From Colwellia sp. (GTDB lineage Bacteria > Pseudomonadota > Gammaproteobacteria > Enterobacterales > Alteromonadaceae), in the NCBI GenBank assembly GCA_013215655.1, contig JABSOX010000023.1, positions 1 to 64,000 of the forward strand: a stretch of DNA of 64,000 nucleotides, given 5' to 3'. The position numbers and the translations under genes are program-made. Under the pieces are notes generated by a model. The model searched no databases. It worked only from the letters and a program-made list of their open reading frames with translations, and was not told the origin of the DNA. Positions 29,815 to 39,886 of this stretch are shown here, one piece after another (position 1 is the stretch's first letter; each line of letters starts with the position of its first letter).

Positions 29815-29863
29815 TGTTATCTTCTTTACTTTCTTATGTGGATATAAATTAAAGTATACATTG

Positions 29864-31132
29864 ATGACGGATATTGACAGGCTTATTGGCCAACTTTATA
29901 AAACGCAATCCGCAAAACTACTGGCGGTATTAACGCGTATTTTTGGTATACATAATATTGATCTAGCAGAGGATGTTTTGCAAGAAGCTTTTAGTAAAGC
30001 ACTAATTGACTGGCAGCAACATCATGTCCCTGAAAAGCCTGCTGCATGGTTGATGACAACAGCTAAAAACCAAGCCCTTGATATAATTAGAACGAACAAA
30101 ACTAAAACCAAATTCTCACAAGACCTATCACAATATTTAAATAGTGAATGGACACTGGCTAGTACTGTTGCACAAGAATTTCAACTACCCAAAATAAAAG
30201 ATGATCAACTAAGAATGATCTTCATTTGTTGTCATCAAAGTATCAAACCAAAAAGTAGAATTGTCTTTATATTAAAAACACTATGTGGTTTTAGTATTCG
30301 TGCAATTTCGCGGGCATTATTATTAACCGAAGCGACGGTTAAAAAAAGATTATTAAGAACACGAGAGAAACTCAAACCCCTCAGTTTTGAATTACCTACA
30401 GATGATAAACTCAGTGAAGCAATGGATACTGTACATACAGTATTATATTTACTTTTTAATGAAGGCTTTTATAGCTCAGACCCAAAAAAGGCTATCAATA
30501 TTGAGTTTTGCCAAGAAGCAATTGCTTTAGTGAAGATGTTAATTGATGAACCTAGGGTGGCGAATCAGGATACATTAGGTTTATTTGCCTTGATGCATTT
30601 TAACATCGCCCGTATAAACGCTAGGGTTGATAATGAAGGTTATAGTATTCCACTTGACCTGCAGGATCGAACGCTATGGCAACAAGAATACATTAACACG
30701 GGAACACGTATATTAAAACTTTGTGATGAGGTTAACGTTACTTCTAGCCGTTTTTATATGGAGGCATTAATTGCTCAACAACATTGTTGTGCCGCAACGT
30801 TTGCAGATACCAATTGGTCTTTAATTGTTGATTATTATGATGACTACATTAAAAAAACAGACTCTCCTGTAGCGAAACTTAATCAAGCCATAGCACTTGG
30901 ATATACTGGAGAGCTAAACGAGGCAATTGAAAGAGTTGAGTCGTTACAAAGTCATAAAGCACTAGTTAATTCTCATATGCCGCTGGCCATTTTAGCGCAT
31001 CTAAATGCCAAAACGGGCAATGAGAAACTTGCCTATCAACAGGCACAGCACTCTAAAGAAATAGGAGGCACTGAACATGAGCATCGTTTGATGATGCAAC
31101 AGTTGCAGCGCCTACTCAATCGTCCAAGTTAG
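29864..31132 (+). CDS. ECF42-type RNA polymerase sigma factor
   Basis: This 422-residue protein has sigma regions 2 (DVLQEAFSKALIDWQ, PAAWLMTTAKNQALDIIR) and 4 (FSIRAISRALLLTEATVKKR) in its first 180 residues. A long helical C-terminal extension with a conserved LYLLFNEGFYSS segment follows; this is the layout of the ECF42 group, whose extension is TPR-like. The group is normally linked to a DGPF (YCII-related) protein. Such a gene is present here, but convergent, ending three bases away. A TTG one codon earlier is the first start in frame; I chose the ATG. Confidence 0.9.
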   Translation: MTDIDRLIGQLYKTQSAKLLAVLTRIFGIHNIDLAEDVLQEAFSKALIDWQQHHVPEKPAAWLMTTAKNQALDIIRTNKTKTKFSQDLSQYLNSEWTLASTVAQEFQLPKIKDDQLRMIFICCHQSIKPKSRIVFILKTLCGFSIRAISRALLLTEATVKKRLLRTREKLKPLSFELPTDDKLSEAMDTVHTVLYLLFNEGFYSSDPKKAINIEFCQEAIALVKMLIDEPRVANQDTLGLFALMHFNIARINARVDNEGYSIPLDLQDRTLWQQEYINTGTRILKLCDEVNVTSSRFYMEALIAQQHCCAATFADTNWSLIVDYYDDYIKKTDSPVAKLNQAIALGYTGELNEAIERVESLQSHKALVNSHMPLAILAHLNAKTGNEKLAYQQAQHSKEIGGTEHEHRLMMQQLQRLLNRPS

Positions 31133-31135
31133 AGA

Positions 31136-31486
31136 CTAACCAACACACATCACGGGTCTTACTTCAACGGTAATATTGGGATAGTTAAAGATCGGGCACT
31201 CTTTGGCAATAGCTGTTGCTTCATCGATATCATTTGCTTTGATGATTGAATAACCACTGACCAACTCTTTTAATTCTGCAGAAGAAAGGTCGGTAACTAC
31301 GCCGTTTTGACTGATGCTATTTCCTGTATAGCTTAATGGTGAACCGCCAGATACCAGTTGTTCTTTTTGCTCTAACATGCCCATCCATGCTCCCCATTGT
31401 TCCATGCTGGCAGCCATTTCTTCTTTTGAAGTATTCTCCATCCATTTAGGATCGCCGCCTTTGTATATCAACATAAAATCATTCAT
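31136..31486 (-). CDS. YCII-related (DGPF) protein
   Basis: This 116-residue protein matches the small DGPF/YCII fold: MLIYKGGDPKWM, a central helix WGAWMGMLEQKEQLVSGG, then GYSIIKANDIDEATAIAKEC and a C-terminal VEVRPVM. It has no catalytic motif I can assign. DGPF proteins are the usual partners of ECF42 sigma factors and may be their targets or signal sensors. Here it is convergent with the sigma gene, with three bases between the two stops. Confidence 0.85.
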   Translation of the reverse strand: MNDFMLIYKGGDPKWMENTSKEEMAASMEQWGAWMGMLEQKEQLVSGGSPLSYTGNSISQNGVVTDLSSAELKELVSGYSIIKANDIDEATAIAKECPIFNYPNITVEVRPVMCVG

Positions 31487-31627
31487 AACATTTCCTTTTT
31501 ATTGTCAGTACCAATAATCATTTTATTGATATCTATAGTTATAACGTATCAGTTATAAAAAAGGAGACACAATTTATTATATTAATATCAATTATTTTAA
31601 ATAAATGATATTTATTAATGGCTTAAT

Positions 31628-31662
31628 ATAAAAAAGCCACCGCTCAAAAAGAGAGGTGGCTT
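31628..31662 (-). terminator. Terminator of the M2 peptidase gene
   Basis: The 12-base arms AAGCCACCGCTC / GAGAGGTGGCTT pair with one mismatch around an AAAAA loop; on the minus strand a T-run follows. It is about 40 bases after the stop of the M2 peptidase gene. Confidence 0.85.
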
Positions 31663-31701
31663 GACGTGTACTGAAGCTTTTTCAACTAAAGTAAGTTTAG
31701 A

Positions 31702-33540
31702 TTAAAATCCACATTGTTTACCTTGGTTCTTCTCTTTTAACCATGTTTGTAATGGCGAGAAGTAATCAAGTACCGCAGTAGCATTCATTTGCTCACTACC
31801 AGTAAGTACTTTATAAGCTTGTTGCCAAGGTTGGCTTGAGCCCATTTCTAACATGGTATTAAGCGCTGTACCTGCTTCTTTACTGTTATAAATTGAACAG
31901 CGATGAATAGGGTCTGTATTTCCTGAAATTTCACATAAAGCTTTATGGAATTCAAACTGTTGAATATGTGCTAAGAAATATCGAGAGTAAGGTACGCCAC
32001 CGGGAACGTGATACTTCGCACCGGGATCAAAAGCATCAGCATCACGTGCAATCGGAGCGGCTACACCTTGATATTTTTCACGAAGTTCCCACCAAGCACT
32101 GTTGTAGTTCTCAGGAGTTACTTCACCTGAGTATACTTTCCAACGCCATTGATCAACCATCAAACCAAAGGGTATAAAGGCTATTTTTTCTAAAGCCATT
32201 TTCATTAATAAACCAATATCTTTTGATTCATCTGGAATGGTATCGATTAAGCCAATTTCTTTTAGATATTTTGGGGTAACAGATAACGCAATGGTATCGC
32301 CAATAGCTTCATGAAAACCATCGTTGGCGCTGTTTTGGAAATAAACAGGTTGGTCTTTATAAGCACGTTGATAGAAGTTATGCCCTAATTCGTGATGAAT
32401 AACGTTAAACTCTTCGCCTGTTTTTTGAATACACATTTTAATGCGTAGATCGTCTTTTGAGTCTAAATCCCATGCTGATGCATGACAAACTACATCGCGG
32501 TCTGCTGGTTTAGTGAATAGCGAGCGTTCCCAAAATGTTTCTGGTAAGGCCTCAAAACCTAATGAGGTGAAAAAGGCTTCAGCACCTTTTACCATTTTTA
32601 TTTCATCATAATTGTTTGCTGCCAATTGCGCTGTTACGTCATAACCAGGATCGGCATCTTCAGGAGCAACTAAATCGTATATATTTCCCCAAGACTGTGC
32701 CCACATGTTACCTAATAAATGTGCAGGAATGGGTTTGTCCTGCGGAACTTTATCTTCGCCGTATTTTTCACCAAGTTCACTACGCACATAACAATGTAAA
32801 TCGTCATATAGTGGTTTTACTTGACCCCATAAACGATCAAGCTCTTTAGCAAAATCATCAGCAGGCATATCGTAATTTGAACGCCACATCGCTCCTAAAT
32901 CTTTATAACCTAAGCCTTGTGCACCTTCATTACCAAGTTGTGCTTGACGCTCAAATAATGGTTTCATTTCTGGGCTGATAGTACGCCAACCTTGCCACAT
33001 TTCTAATAGCTCATCATAGTCACGAGAGGTTGCCATTTTTGCGGTCATTTCGCCTAAACTTAATTTTTCACCTGCTTTTGTTGTATAGGTACCTTTACCG
33101 TACATACCACCTAATTCTGATGCGATTTTAGCTAGTTCTGCTGATTTAGCTTCGTCTTGTGGAGCAGGCATCACCAAACTTTGTTTAAGGGTATTAAGCT
33201 TTCTTCTTTGCTCTGCAGATACTTTCACATCATCAAATTTAGCTGCTTCCATGGCAAAGCGAACACCAGCTTCTGTTGATTTCTGATCTGAAATTGCCGA
33301 AAGTGCAGCTGTATCGTCAGTAATAAAATTTGTATAAATCCATGCTGAACGAGCACCTTCAATGTTTAAGGCAACAAGCTCTTTTTCGGTTGCTGTTAAA
33401 AAGGCTTCAACGTCACTAGCTGTTAATGCTTTAACGGTTTCTACTTGTTGTTTTGGAGCTGTAGTTGATGGCTGATTACAAGCAGTTAAACTGGCTGCAA
33501 TGATCAGTGCTACACCTGTATATTTAAATGTTTTTAGCAT
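31702..33540 (-). CDS. M2-family peptidyl-dipeptidase (ACE-like) lipoprotein
   Basis: This 612-residue zinc peptidase belongs to the angiotensin-converting-enzyme family and removes C-terminal dipeptides. The lipobox LTAC (ASLTACN near residue 21) predicts a lipoprotein. The zinc motif is H383-E384-L-G-H387, with the third ligand E411 in GFHEAIGD, 24 residues after the second His, as in ACE. The length matches a single ACE domain. It stands alone. A periplasmic or outer-membrane role in peptide use is likely. Confidence 0.95.
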   Translation of the reverse strand: MLKTFKYTGVALIIAASLTACNQPSTTAPKQQVETVKALTASDVEAFLTATEKELVALNIEGARSAWIYTNFITDDTAALSAISDQKSTEAGVRFAMEAAKFDDVKVSAEQRRKLNTLKQSLVMPAPQDEAKSAELAKIASELGGMYGKGTYTTKAGEKLSLGEMTAKMATSRDYDELLEMWQGWRTISPEMKPLFERQAQLGNEGAQGLGYKDLGAMWRSNYDMPADDFAKELDRLWGQVKPLYDDLHCYVRSELGEKYGEDKVPQDKPIPAHLLGNMWAQSWGNIYDLVAPEDADPGYDVTAQLAANNYDEIKMVKGAEAFFTSLGFEALPETFWERSLFTKPADRDVVCHASAWDLDSKDDLRIKMCIQKTGEEFNVIHHELGHNFYQRAYKDQPVYFQNSANDGFHEAIGDTIALSVTPKYLKEIGLIDTIPDESKDIGLLMKMALEKIAFIPFGLMVDQWRWKVYSGEVTPENYNSAWWELREKYQGVAAPIARDADAFDPGAKYHVPGGVPYSRYFLAHIQQFEFHKALCEISGNTDPIHRCSIYNSKEAGTALNTMLEMGSSQPWQQAYKVLTGSEQMNATAVLDYFSPLQTWLKEKNQGKQCGF

Positions 33541-33945
33541 AATTTTTGTATCATTATTTTTATAAGTTATGTTGGGAAAGCTAGTATATAAAAATGTGTG
33601 CTGAGTACCAGTGTTTTACATCAAATAATCGGGAAAGGGAGGAAATGGCTATTTTTAGACAAAAAAAAGACTCAGGATGATTGACAGATCAGGCCATGAG
33701 TCAAGGGATATATTTTGTATATTAGATTGGACTTTATTTAACTTTAAAAGTTCACTTTAATATTAAATCTTTCGTACTTTATTTAATTTATTTTTAATTT
33801 GTTGATAATTAAATGTTTAATATTGTTTTGTAGAGCAATTGTTTTTCACACCTTGACCTAGTTACCTGATATACGTTATTTTAAACGCCTGTTTAAACTG
33901 AGTGTTTGATATTGACGATTTATTAAGTTGTCGAGCAAAGAATTT
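33541..33945. other. Divergent promoter gap
   Basis: About 400 AT-rich bases lie between the M2 peptidase and PsrA-like genes. The only clear site is the palindrome at 33880. A short GACTCA...TGAGTC hairpin occurs near 33670-33704, with no obvious T-run, so I do not call it a terminator. Confidence 0.4.
33880..33897. promoter_or_regulatory. Probable PsrA-type operator
   Basis: TTTAAAC-GCCT-GTTTAAA is a perfect 7-bp inverted repeat. Its core AAAC-N4-GTTT matches the known PsrA box form of Pseudomonas. It lies about 50 bases before the regulator's ATG, as expected for autoregulation. Confidence 0.65.
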
Positions 33946-34575
33946 ATGAGTACAAAAAATAAGATTTTAGATGCCGCAGAATATTTATTTGCCGATAAAG
34001 GGTTTAATGGCACATCTTTAAGAGAAATCACCAGCCAAGCTGAGGTTAACCTAGCAGCTGTGAATTATCACTTCGGCTCAAAAAAGGAATTGATTAAAGC
34101 CGTAATGTCTCGTTATATGAACGAATTATCACCACGTTTAGAGTCATCGCTACAAGTGTTATGTGATAGTGAACAACCACTTACTTTGGTTGAAGTGTTC
34201 TCAGCGTTCATTGAACCCTTGTTATCTTTAAACGAATACAAGGAAAATGGCACCAGTAATTTTTTACAATTACTAGGACGAGGTTACACCGATAGCCAAG
34301 GATTTTTACGTTGGTTTTTAACAACTCAATACCCTAATGTTATTAGCAATTTTGTTGCAGCCGTACAAAAAGCTTATCCAGAATTAACACCTGAAGAGAT
34401 GTTTTGGCGATTGCATTTTACGATGGGCACTGTTGTATTTACGATGTCATCAAGTGATGCCTTAATTGATATTGCAGAAAATGATTTTAATAAAAAGATA
34501 GATATTGCCGGCGTCATAAGACAAGTTATTCCTTATGTTGCGGCGGGTGTTGCTGCTCCTATTTCCCTTCCTTAA
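33946..34575 (+). CDS. psrA: TetR-family regulator, PsrA-like
   Basis: This is a 209-residue regulator. The N-terminal domain reads ILDAAEYLFADKGFNGTSLR, and the helix-turn-helix segment EVNLAAVNYHFGSKKELIKA is very close to PsrA of Shewanella and Pseudomonas, which represses fatty-acid beta-oxidation genes and responds to long-chain acyl signals. The C-terminal half has the PsrA-type FLQLLGRGYTDS and FWRLHFTMGTVVFTMSS. I chose the ATG at 33946; a TTG six codons earlier opens the frame. A matching operator lies upstream. nagZ follows on the same strand. Confidence 0.82.
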   Translation: MSTKNKILDAAEYLFADKGFNGTSLREITSQAEVNLAAVNYHFGSKKELIKAVMSRYMNELSPRLESSLQVLCDSEQPLTLVEVFSAFIEPLLSLNEYKENGTSNFLQLLGRGYTDSQGFLRWFLTTQYPNVISNFVAAVQKAYPELTPEEMFWRLHFTMGTVVFTMSSSDALIDIAENDFNKKIDIAGVIRQVIPYVAAGVAAPISLP

Positions 34576-34708
34576 TCTTCTTAATTAGGCTCGATATTCA
34601 TTCTTTAAAGCTGAATTTTGTTATTTTTTGATAAAATTCAGCTACCTACTTTGTTAATGTCAGCAAATTATGTAGAGTAGCGACACTGAAAATTTAATGT
34701 GTGTGGTT

Positions 34709-35722
34709 ATGGGTCCAATAATGTTAGATGTGCTTGGCACATCATTAACGCAAGAAGATAAAGAACTTCTTCAACATCCGCTGGTTGGTGGGTTAATTCT
34801 ATTTACACGAAACTTCGAATCTGTTGCACAAATATCTGCTTTGGTTGCTGATATTAGACAGGTTGCTCATCAAAATTTTTTAATTGCTGTTGATCATGAA
34901 GGTGGTCGTGTACAGCGATTTCGTCAAGGTTTTTCAAAAATACCCGCCATGGGCTCTTTATGGACTTTAACCAATGAAAATAGTGTTGAGGCTCAAGCTT
35001 TGGCGAAACAATGTGGTGTCTTGATGGCACTTGAAGTACAAAGCATTGGTATAGATATTAGCTTTGCACCGGTACTTGATGTTAATGGTATCAGCGCGGT
35101 TATTGGCGACCGTGGCTTTCATCAGCAGCCTGAACATGTTGCTACACTTGCATCTTCCTTTATTGCAGGTATGCATCAAGTAGGCATGAAAGCCACAGGT
35201 AAACATTTTCCTGGACATGGCAGTGTTGCTGCTGATTCACATCTTGCTTTGCCTATCGATAGTCGTAGTCGCACTGAAATTGATAATTTTGATTTATTGC
35301 CTTTTAAAAAACTTATTGATAGCAAATGTTTAGATGCTTTGATGCCTGCTCATGTAATATTTCCGGATGTAGATAGTGAAGCGGTAGGTTTTTCGTCTTT
35401 GTGGTTAAAGGAAATTCTTCGTAAAAAACTGGGTTTTGATGGTGTCATTTTTAGTGATGACTTGTCCATGGAAGGTGCAGCTTGTATTGGTGGATATATC
35501 GAACGAGCAGAAGCGGCGCAACAAGCGGGCTGCGATATGTTATTACTATGCAATAACAGAGCAGGGTGTATCGAGGTTATTGATAACGCTAATATCGAGA
35601 TTAATTCATTGAGCACACATCGTTTAAATAAATTACTTAAAACACAACAAATTAATAATGCTGATTTAGCAACGAATAGTGATTGGCAAATGGCTAATCA
35701 GCTATTAATGTCTTATTTGTAA
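34709..35722 (+). CDS. nagZ: Beta-N-acetylglucosaminidase NagZ
   Basis: This is a cytoplasmic GH3 enzyme that removes GlcNAc from muropeptides in peptidoglycan recycling. The sequence begins GPIMLDVLGTSLTQED and LVGGLILFTRNF, both NagZ-typical. VDHEGGRVQRFRQGF and KATGKHFPGHGSVAADSH form the substrate site and the His/Asp dyad. The nucleophile region is FSDDLSMEGA. Length is about 337 residues, as usual. The frame also has an ATG at 34697 (four more residues); I prefer 34709 because E. coli NagZ starts there. Confidence 0.95.
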   Translation: MGPIMLDVLGTSLTQEDKELLQHPLVGGLILFTRNFESVAQISALVADIRQVAHQNFLIAVDHEGGRVQRFRQGFSKIPAMGSLWTLTNENSVEAQALAKQCGVLMALEVQSIGIDISFAPVLDVNGISAVIGDRGFHQQPEHVATLASSFIAGMHQVGMKATGKHFPGHGSVAADSHLALPIDSRSRTEIDNFDLLPFKKLIDSKCLDALMPAHVIFPDVDSEAVGFSSLWLKEILRKKLGFDGVIFSDDLSMEGAACIGGYIERAEAAQQAGCDMLLLCNNRAGCIEVIDNANIEINSLSTHRLNKLLKTQQINNADLATNSDWQMANQLLMSYL

Positions 35723-35803
35723 ATAATTTCCAATGAAGGTAGAGCAATGAAACTATCTACAAAAAAGTCTACTTGTATAACACAATAATAAGAGTAATTA
35801 GTA

Positions 35804-37180
35804 ATGAGAATTAATCGTCAGCATTTTATTTTGATTGGCCCATTATTGGCAATCGCACTCTACCTTTTGCTGGGGGTGTTAGGGGTTGAAAGTAAACCAT
35901 CAATAGCGGCATCAATAACACTCTTAACGGTTATTTGGTGGGTTACAGAAGCCATACCAATTCCTGCTACATCACTTGTACCTTTCGCTTTACTTCCTAT
36001 GTTTGGGATACTTGACCATAAAACTGTAGCGTCATCGTTAGGTAGTCACGTTATTCTGTTGCTGATGGGGGCATTCATGCTTTCAAAGGCACTAGAGAAG
36101 AGCGGTGCACATGAGAGGTTAGCTGTTTACATGGTTAAACTGGTTGGTGTGTCGAGTGGTAGGAGGCTGGTATTAGGTTTCATGTTAGCTGCTGGTTTCT
36201 TAAGTATGTGGATATCGAACACGGCAACTACTTTAATCATGTTACCAATGGCGTTAGCTATATTGAGCCATGTTGATAATAGAAGATTAAAGGTAGCCCT
36301 GATATTAGGTATTGCATATGCGGCTAGCGTTGGCGGACTGGGTACTTTAATTGGAACTCCTCCCAATATAATCTTTGCAGCTATTTATGAGGAAAATACA
36401 GGTAATGAGTTTGGATTCTTTGCATGGATGAAGATTGGTGTACCTGTTGTGCTTATTTCATTGCCAATAATGGCTCTATGGTTAACTCGTAACGTAAAGC
36501 TTGAGCATGAAATAATATTACCTGAATTAGGTGAATGGAGACCAGAAGAAAAACGTACATTAATTGTATTTGGCTTAACTGCTTTGGCTTGGATTACTCG
36601 TGGTGAACCGTTTGGCGGATGGAGTTCGTTACTTGATGTAAAGATTGCCGGTGATAGTACGGTAGCATTATTGGCTGTCGTCATTATGTTTGTCGTTCCG
36701 AATGGTAAAGGGGGTAGGTTGCTCGATTGGAAAACAGCCAACTCAATTCCATGGGGGATGTTGTTATTGTTCGCAGGCGGCATAGCTATCGCTAAAGGTT
36801 TTACTGCTTCAGGTTTAAGCACAATGCTTGGTGAGTGGCTAACATCACTATCAAGTCTGCCGCCAATACTAATGATATTAACAATCTGTTTAGTCGTTAC
36901 TTACTTAACGGAGATAACCAGTAATACAGCTACAGCTACTCTATTAATGCCTATTTTAGCGGTTGCAGCTATATCATCCGGTCTTGACCCGAAAGTACTT
37001 ATGATTCCTGCAGCAATGGCAGCTAGTTGTGCATTTATGTTGCCTGTAGCTACTGCTCCTAATGCAATTGCTTATGGTACAGGTGAAATTGAAATTCAGG
37101 ATATGGTCAAAGAAGGGTTTATCTTGAGTATCATCGTATCAAGTATTGTCGCTATGGTTTGTTATGCATTCCTTATTTAA
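35804..37180 (+). CDS. SLC13/DASS-family anion transporter
   Basis: This 458-residue inner-membrane protein has about eleven helices. Two repeats carry the sodium-site motif: SNTATTLIMLPMALAI near residue 138 and TSNTATATLLMPILA near 370. The segments TLIGTPPNIIF and LPVATAPNAIAYGTG are the DASS hairpin motifs. The family carries dicarboxylates, citrate or sulfate, usually with sodium. The substrate cannot be told from sequence. It stands alone. Confidence 0.9.
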   Translation: MRINRQHFILIGPLLAIALYLLLGVLGVESKPSIAASITLLTVIWWVTEAIPIPATSLVPFALLPMFGILDHKTVASSLGSHVILLLMGAFMLSKALEKSGAHERLAVYMVKLVGVSSGRRLVLGFMLAAGFLSMWISNTATTLIMLPMALAILSHVDNRRLKVALILGIAYAASVGGLGTLIGTPPNIIFAAIYEENTGNEFGFFAWMKIGVPVVLISLPIMALWLTRNVKLEHEIILPELGEWRPEEKRTLIVFGLTALAWITRGEPFGGWSSLLDVKIAGDSTVALLAVVIMFVVPNGKGGRLLDWKTANSIPWGMLLLFAGGIAIAKGFTASGLSTMLGEWLTSLSSLPPILMILTICLVVTYLTEITSNTATATLLMPILAVAAISSGLDPKVLMIPAAMAASCAFMLPVATAPNAIAYGTGEIEIQDMVKEGFILSIIVSSIVAMVCYAFLI

Positions 37181-37245
37181 ACGCACGCATTAGGCTTGTT
37201 AAATTATTTACGGCAACAGTGCCATGCACTTCAATTCAGGGAAAT

Positions 37246-37276
37246 AAAAAATGCTGTGAGTAAGCTCACAGCATTT
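37246..37276 (-). terminator. dsbB terminator
   Basis: A 10-bp stem ATGCTGTGAG / CTCACAGCAT closes a TAAG loop. An A-run on the left gives a T-run on the minus strand. It may also end the SLC13 transcript. Confidence 0.75.
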
Positions 37277-37324
37277 CTAAGAAATATTAATACTAAAAAT
37301 ATCAATTGTTGTCTTTTTAAAAAA

Positions 37325-37879
37325 CTAAAACATTCTTTTATCGAATAACCGACTTAATAAAACAAGTGAAAAAAGCGCCGTGTATAAGCCATATACCACG
37401 ATCATCATCTGTGGCATGGTATAACCAAAAAATTGCCAATTGATATCGCCACAATCTCCTGTCGCTTCAAATAAGAAAGGTAGCCATTCGTGTAAAGGTG
37501 CCCAACTTGGAAAGTTTGGTACAAATTCACAGCTATACAAAAATGAGAGAGTTGCAGACTGAATTTCCACATGCTCCATGGCGATTAATAATCCCCAAAT
37601 TGCCCCTGTTCCCCACAAGATATAAGCGAGCATTCGGGTAAGTACAAAGTTGTGGCCCAAACTTCCTACAACACCAGCAAAAAATAGCCCCCAAATGGCT
37701 ACACGTTGATAGATACACATTATGCATGGTGCTAAGCCCATCACGTATTGAAAGTAGAGTGCGGTAAGTTCAAGTCCTAATGCACTGAGTGCAAGTAACT
37801 GCCAAGCTCTAGCATTTGTTGTTAAGTTACTTAAATATTTCACAAGGATTCCTATTATTTTTATTACTTTACGGTACAT
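37325..37879 (-). CDS. dsbB: Disulfide bond formation protein DsbB
   Basis: This is an inner-membrane quinone reductase that reoxidises DsbA. It has four membrane helices. The first redox pair is C52-I-M-C55 and the second is C117 and C143 in the second periplasmic loop. It has the quinone-site-like Arg after CIMCIYQR. Length of 184 residues is usual. dsbA is not in this window. Confidence 0.95.
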   Translation of the reverse strand: MYRKVIKIIGILVKYLSNLTTNARAWQLLALSALGLELTALYFQYVMGLAPCIMCIYQRVAIWGLFFAGVVGSLGHNFVLTRMLAYILWGTGAIWGLLIAMEHVEIQSATLSFLYSCEFVPNFPSWAPLHEWLPFLFEATGDCGDINWQFFGYTMPQMMIVVYGLYTALFSLVLLSRLFDKRMF

Positions 37880-38025
37880 ACGCTTTGGAACGTTGGTGTA
37901 CTTGCGACATTGCTTGCATGGAGCAGGTACTTAACTTTTGTCTGGAACTAAAAAGTTGATAGTTCATCCTAAACATACACGAAATTATGATCCTGCAATT
38001 TCTACATACCGTACATCCAGTACAT

Positions 38026-38051
38026 AAAAAGCGCCAGTTATGGCGCTTTTT
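38026..38051. terminator. Bidirectional terminator between dsbB and nhaB
   Basis: AAAAAGCGCCA / TGGCGCTTTTT is a perfect 11-bp palindrome stem with a GTTA loop. It would terminate nhaB (minus strand). Confidence 0.88.
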
Positions 38052-38075
38052 AGTTTGTAACAGTTTTAGCGAATA

Positions 38076-39665
38076 TTAATGTCCAGTAGGAGCCGCATCT
38101 GATGTTTTTTCACTGTGATGCTGAAGAACTCCTGATTTGTAATAATCTTCAGTAGTATCACTTAAATGCCCTGAAGCGATCGTTATTAATCCAACTAAGG
38201 TCAATACTATGGTATATGGCAGTGCCATAATCACCATACGTCCGTATGATAGACGTACCAACGGTGCGATAGCTGACGTTAATAAGAATAAGAATGCTGC
38301 TTGACCATTTGGCGTAGCAACACTTGGTAAATTAGTTCCGGTATTAATAGCAACCGCCAGTAAATCAAATTGATCGCGGGTGATTTGACCTGAAGTTAAT
38401 GCACTTTTGATTTCATTTATATAAACGGTACCAACAAAAACATTGTCACTGACCATAGATAACAGGCCATTGGCTAAATAAAACATAACAAGTTGCATAT
38501 TGCCTTCATACGTCAATACCCATTTGATAACCGGGGTAAATAGTTGTTGGTCGATAATAACGGCAACGATGGCGAAAAATACGGCAAGTAAGGAGGTAAA
38601 GGGTAGGGCTTCTTCGAAAGCATGACCAATTTGATGTTCTTCAGTTATACCGGTAAAAGTAGTGGCAAAAACAATAACGGTTAAACCGATCAGGCCTACA
38701 GGAGCAAGATGCAATGCTAAGCCGACTATTAACCATACGGCAATAACGCCTTGCATAATCAGTTTGACATTATCACGTTTGGTGCGATTTCTGGTTTCTT
38801 CATCATCAAATTCGGTGAGTATTTTTAGTACGTTTGTAGGAAGTTGTACGCCATAGCCAAACCATTTTACTTTTTCTAACAAGACACACGTTAACATGCC
38901 TGCAATGAATACAGGTATGGTAACCGGCGACATACGAATCGCAAATTCAATAAATTCCCAACCCGCTTGTTGACCGATAATCAAATTTTGTGGCTCACCA
39001 ACAATAGTACAAACACCACCAAGGGCAGTACCAACACCTGCATGCATTAATAGATTACGTAAATAACCACGAAACTGATCTAAATCATCACGATTGTAAT
39101 CAGGTAAATCATGGTCATGACTATGGTCATGGTCATGATGAGTTTCTTTGCCGGAGGCGACTTTGTGATAAACAGAGTAAAATCCAACCGCCACACTGAT
39201 TATAACCGCAATTACGGTCAGAGCATCCAAGAATGCTGATAAAAAAGCACCGGAAAAACAAAATAATAACGAAACAATGACTTTAGAACGTACCTTAGTG
39301 ACTATTTTTGTAAATAGAAACAGCAATAAGCTTTTCATGAAATAAATACCGGCAACCATAAAAATCAGTAACAGTATTACTTCAAAGTTGACGACCATTT
39401 CATGCATGACTTGATCAGGCGAGGTCATGCCAATCATTACAGCTTCAATGGCTAGAAGCCCGCCGGGTTGTAAGGGGTAACATTTTAATGCCATGGCCAA
39501 TGTGAATATAAATTCAATGACCAGTGCCCAACCAGCAGTATATGGGTCAACGAGAAAAAATAAGATCGGATTTAGTACTAGGAAAGAAATAATCGCCAGT
39601 TTGTACCACTCAGGTGAGTTTCCTAAGAAGTTTTTATAAAACGCACTCATAAATGATTGCTGCAT
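38076..39665 (-). CDS. nhaB: Na+/H+ antiporter NhaB
   Basis: This 529-residue antiporter expels sodium in exchange for protons. It matches NhaB over its whole length: [54 protein letters not shown] and [17 protein letters not shown] His/Asp-rich stretch [11 protein letters not shown] lies in the loop after [12 protein letters not shown] and may bind metal. It is divergent from fadR, the same arrangement as in E. coli. Confidence 0.96.
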   Translation of the reverse strand: MQQSFMSAFYKNFLGNSPEWYKLAIISFLVLNPILFFLVDPYTAGWALVIEFIFTLAMALKCYPLQPGGLLAIEAVMIGMTSPDQVMHEMVVNFEVILLLIFMVAGIYFMKSLLLFLFTKIVTKVRSKVIVSLLFCFSGAFLSAFLDALTVIAVIISVAVGFYSVYHKVASGKETHHDHDHSHDHDLPDYNRDDLDQFRGYLRNLLMHAGVGTALGGVCTIVGEPQNLIIGQQAGWEFIEFAIRMSPVTIPVFIAGMLTCVLLEKVKWFGYGVQLPTNVLKILTEFDDEETRNRTKRDNVKLIMQGVIAVWLIVGLALHLAPVGLIGLTVIVFATTFTGITEEHQIGHAFEEALPFTSLLAVFFAIVAVIIDQQLFTPVIKWVLTYEGNMQLVMFYLANGLLSMVSDNVFVGTVYINEIKSALTSGQITRDQFDLLAVAINTGTNLPSVATPNGQAAFLFLLTSAIAPLVRLSYGRMVIMALPYTIVLTLVGLITIASGHLSDTTEDYYKSGVLQHHSEKTSDAAPTGH

Positions 39666-39886
39666 AATTTGCCTTTTTAAATTAGGTGAACTGTTAAGTA
39701 AAATTAATTATTATGTCGTTATTTAATTGAAAATAAGTTTTAACTGAAATATCAATGTATGACAACAGTTTAAGCACAAATAACAGTCTTGTAAATAATC
39801 ATATGTTAGCTTTCTAATGGCTTGTGCCAAATATTTCTTCTGGTACAATCAGTTTTAATTATTTTATCTGATGTATTTGGAGCCTT

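Noticed and set aside
33670-33704. GACTCA...TGAGTC hairpin as a terminator
   Set aside because: The stem is short, the loop long and the T-run absent on the relevant strand.
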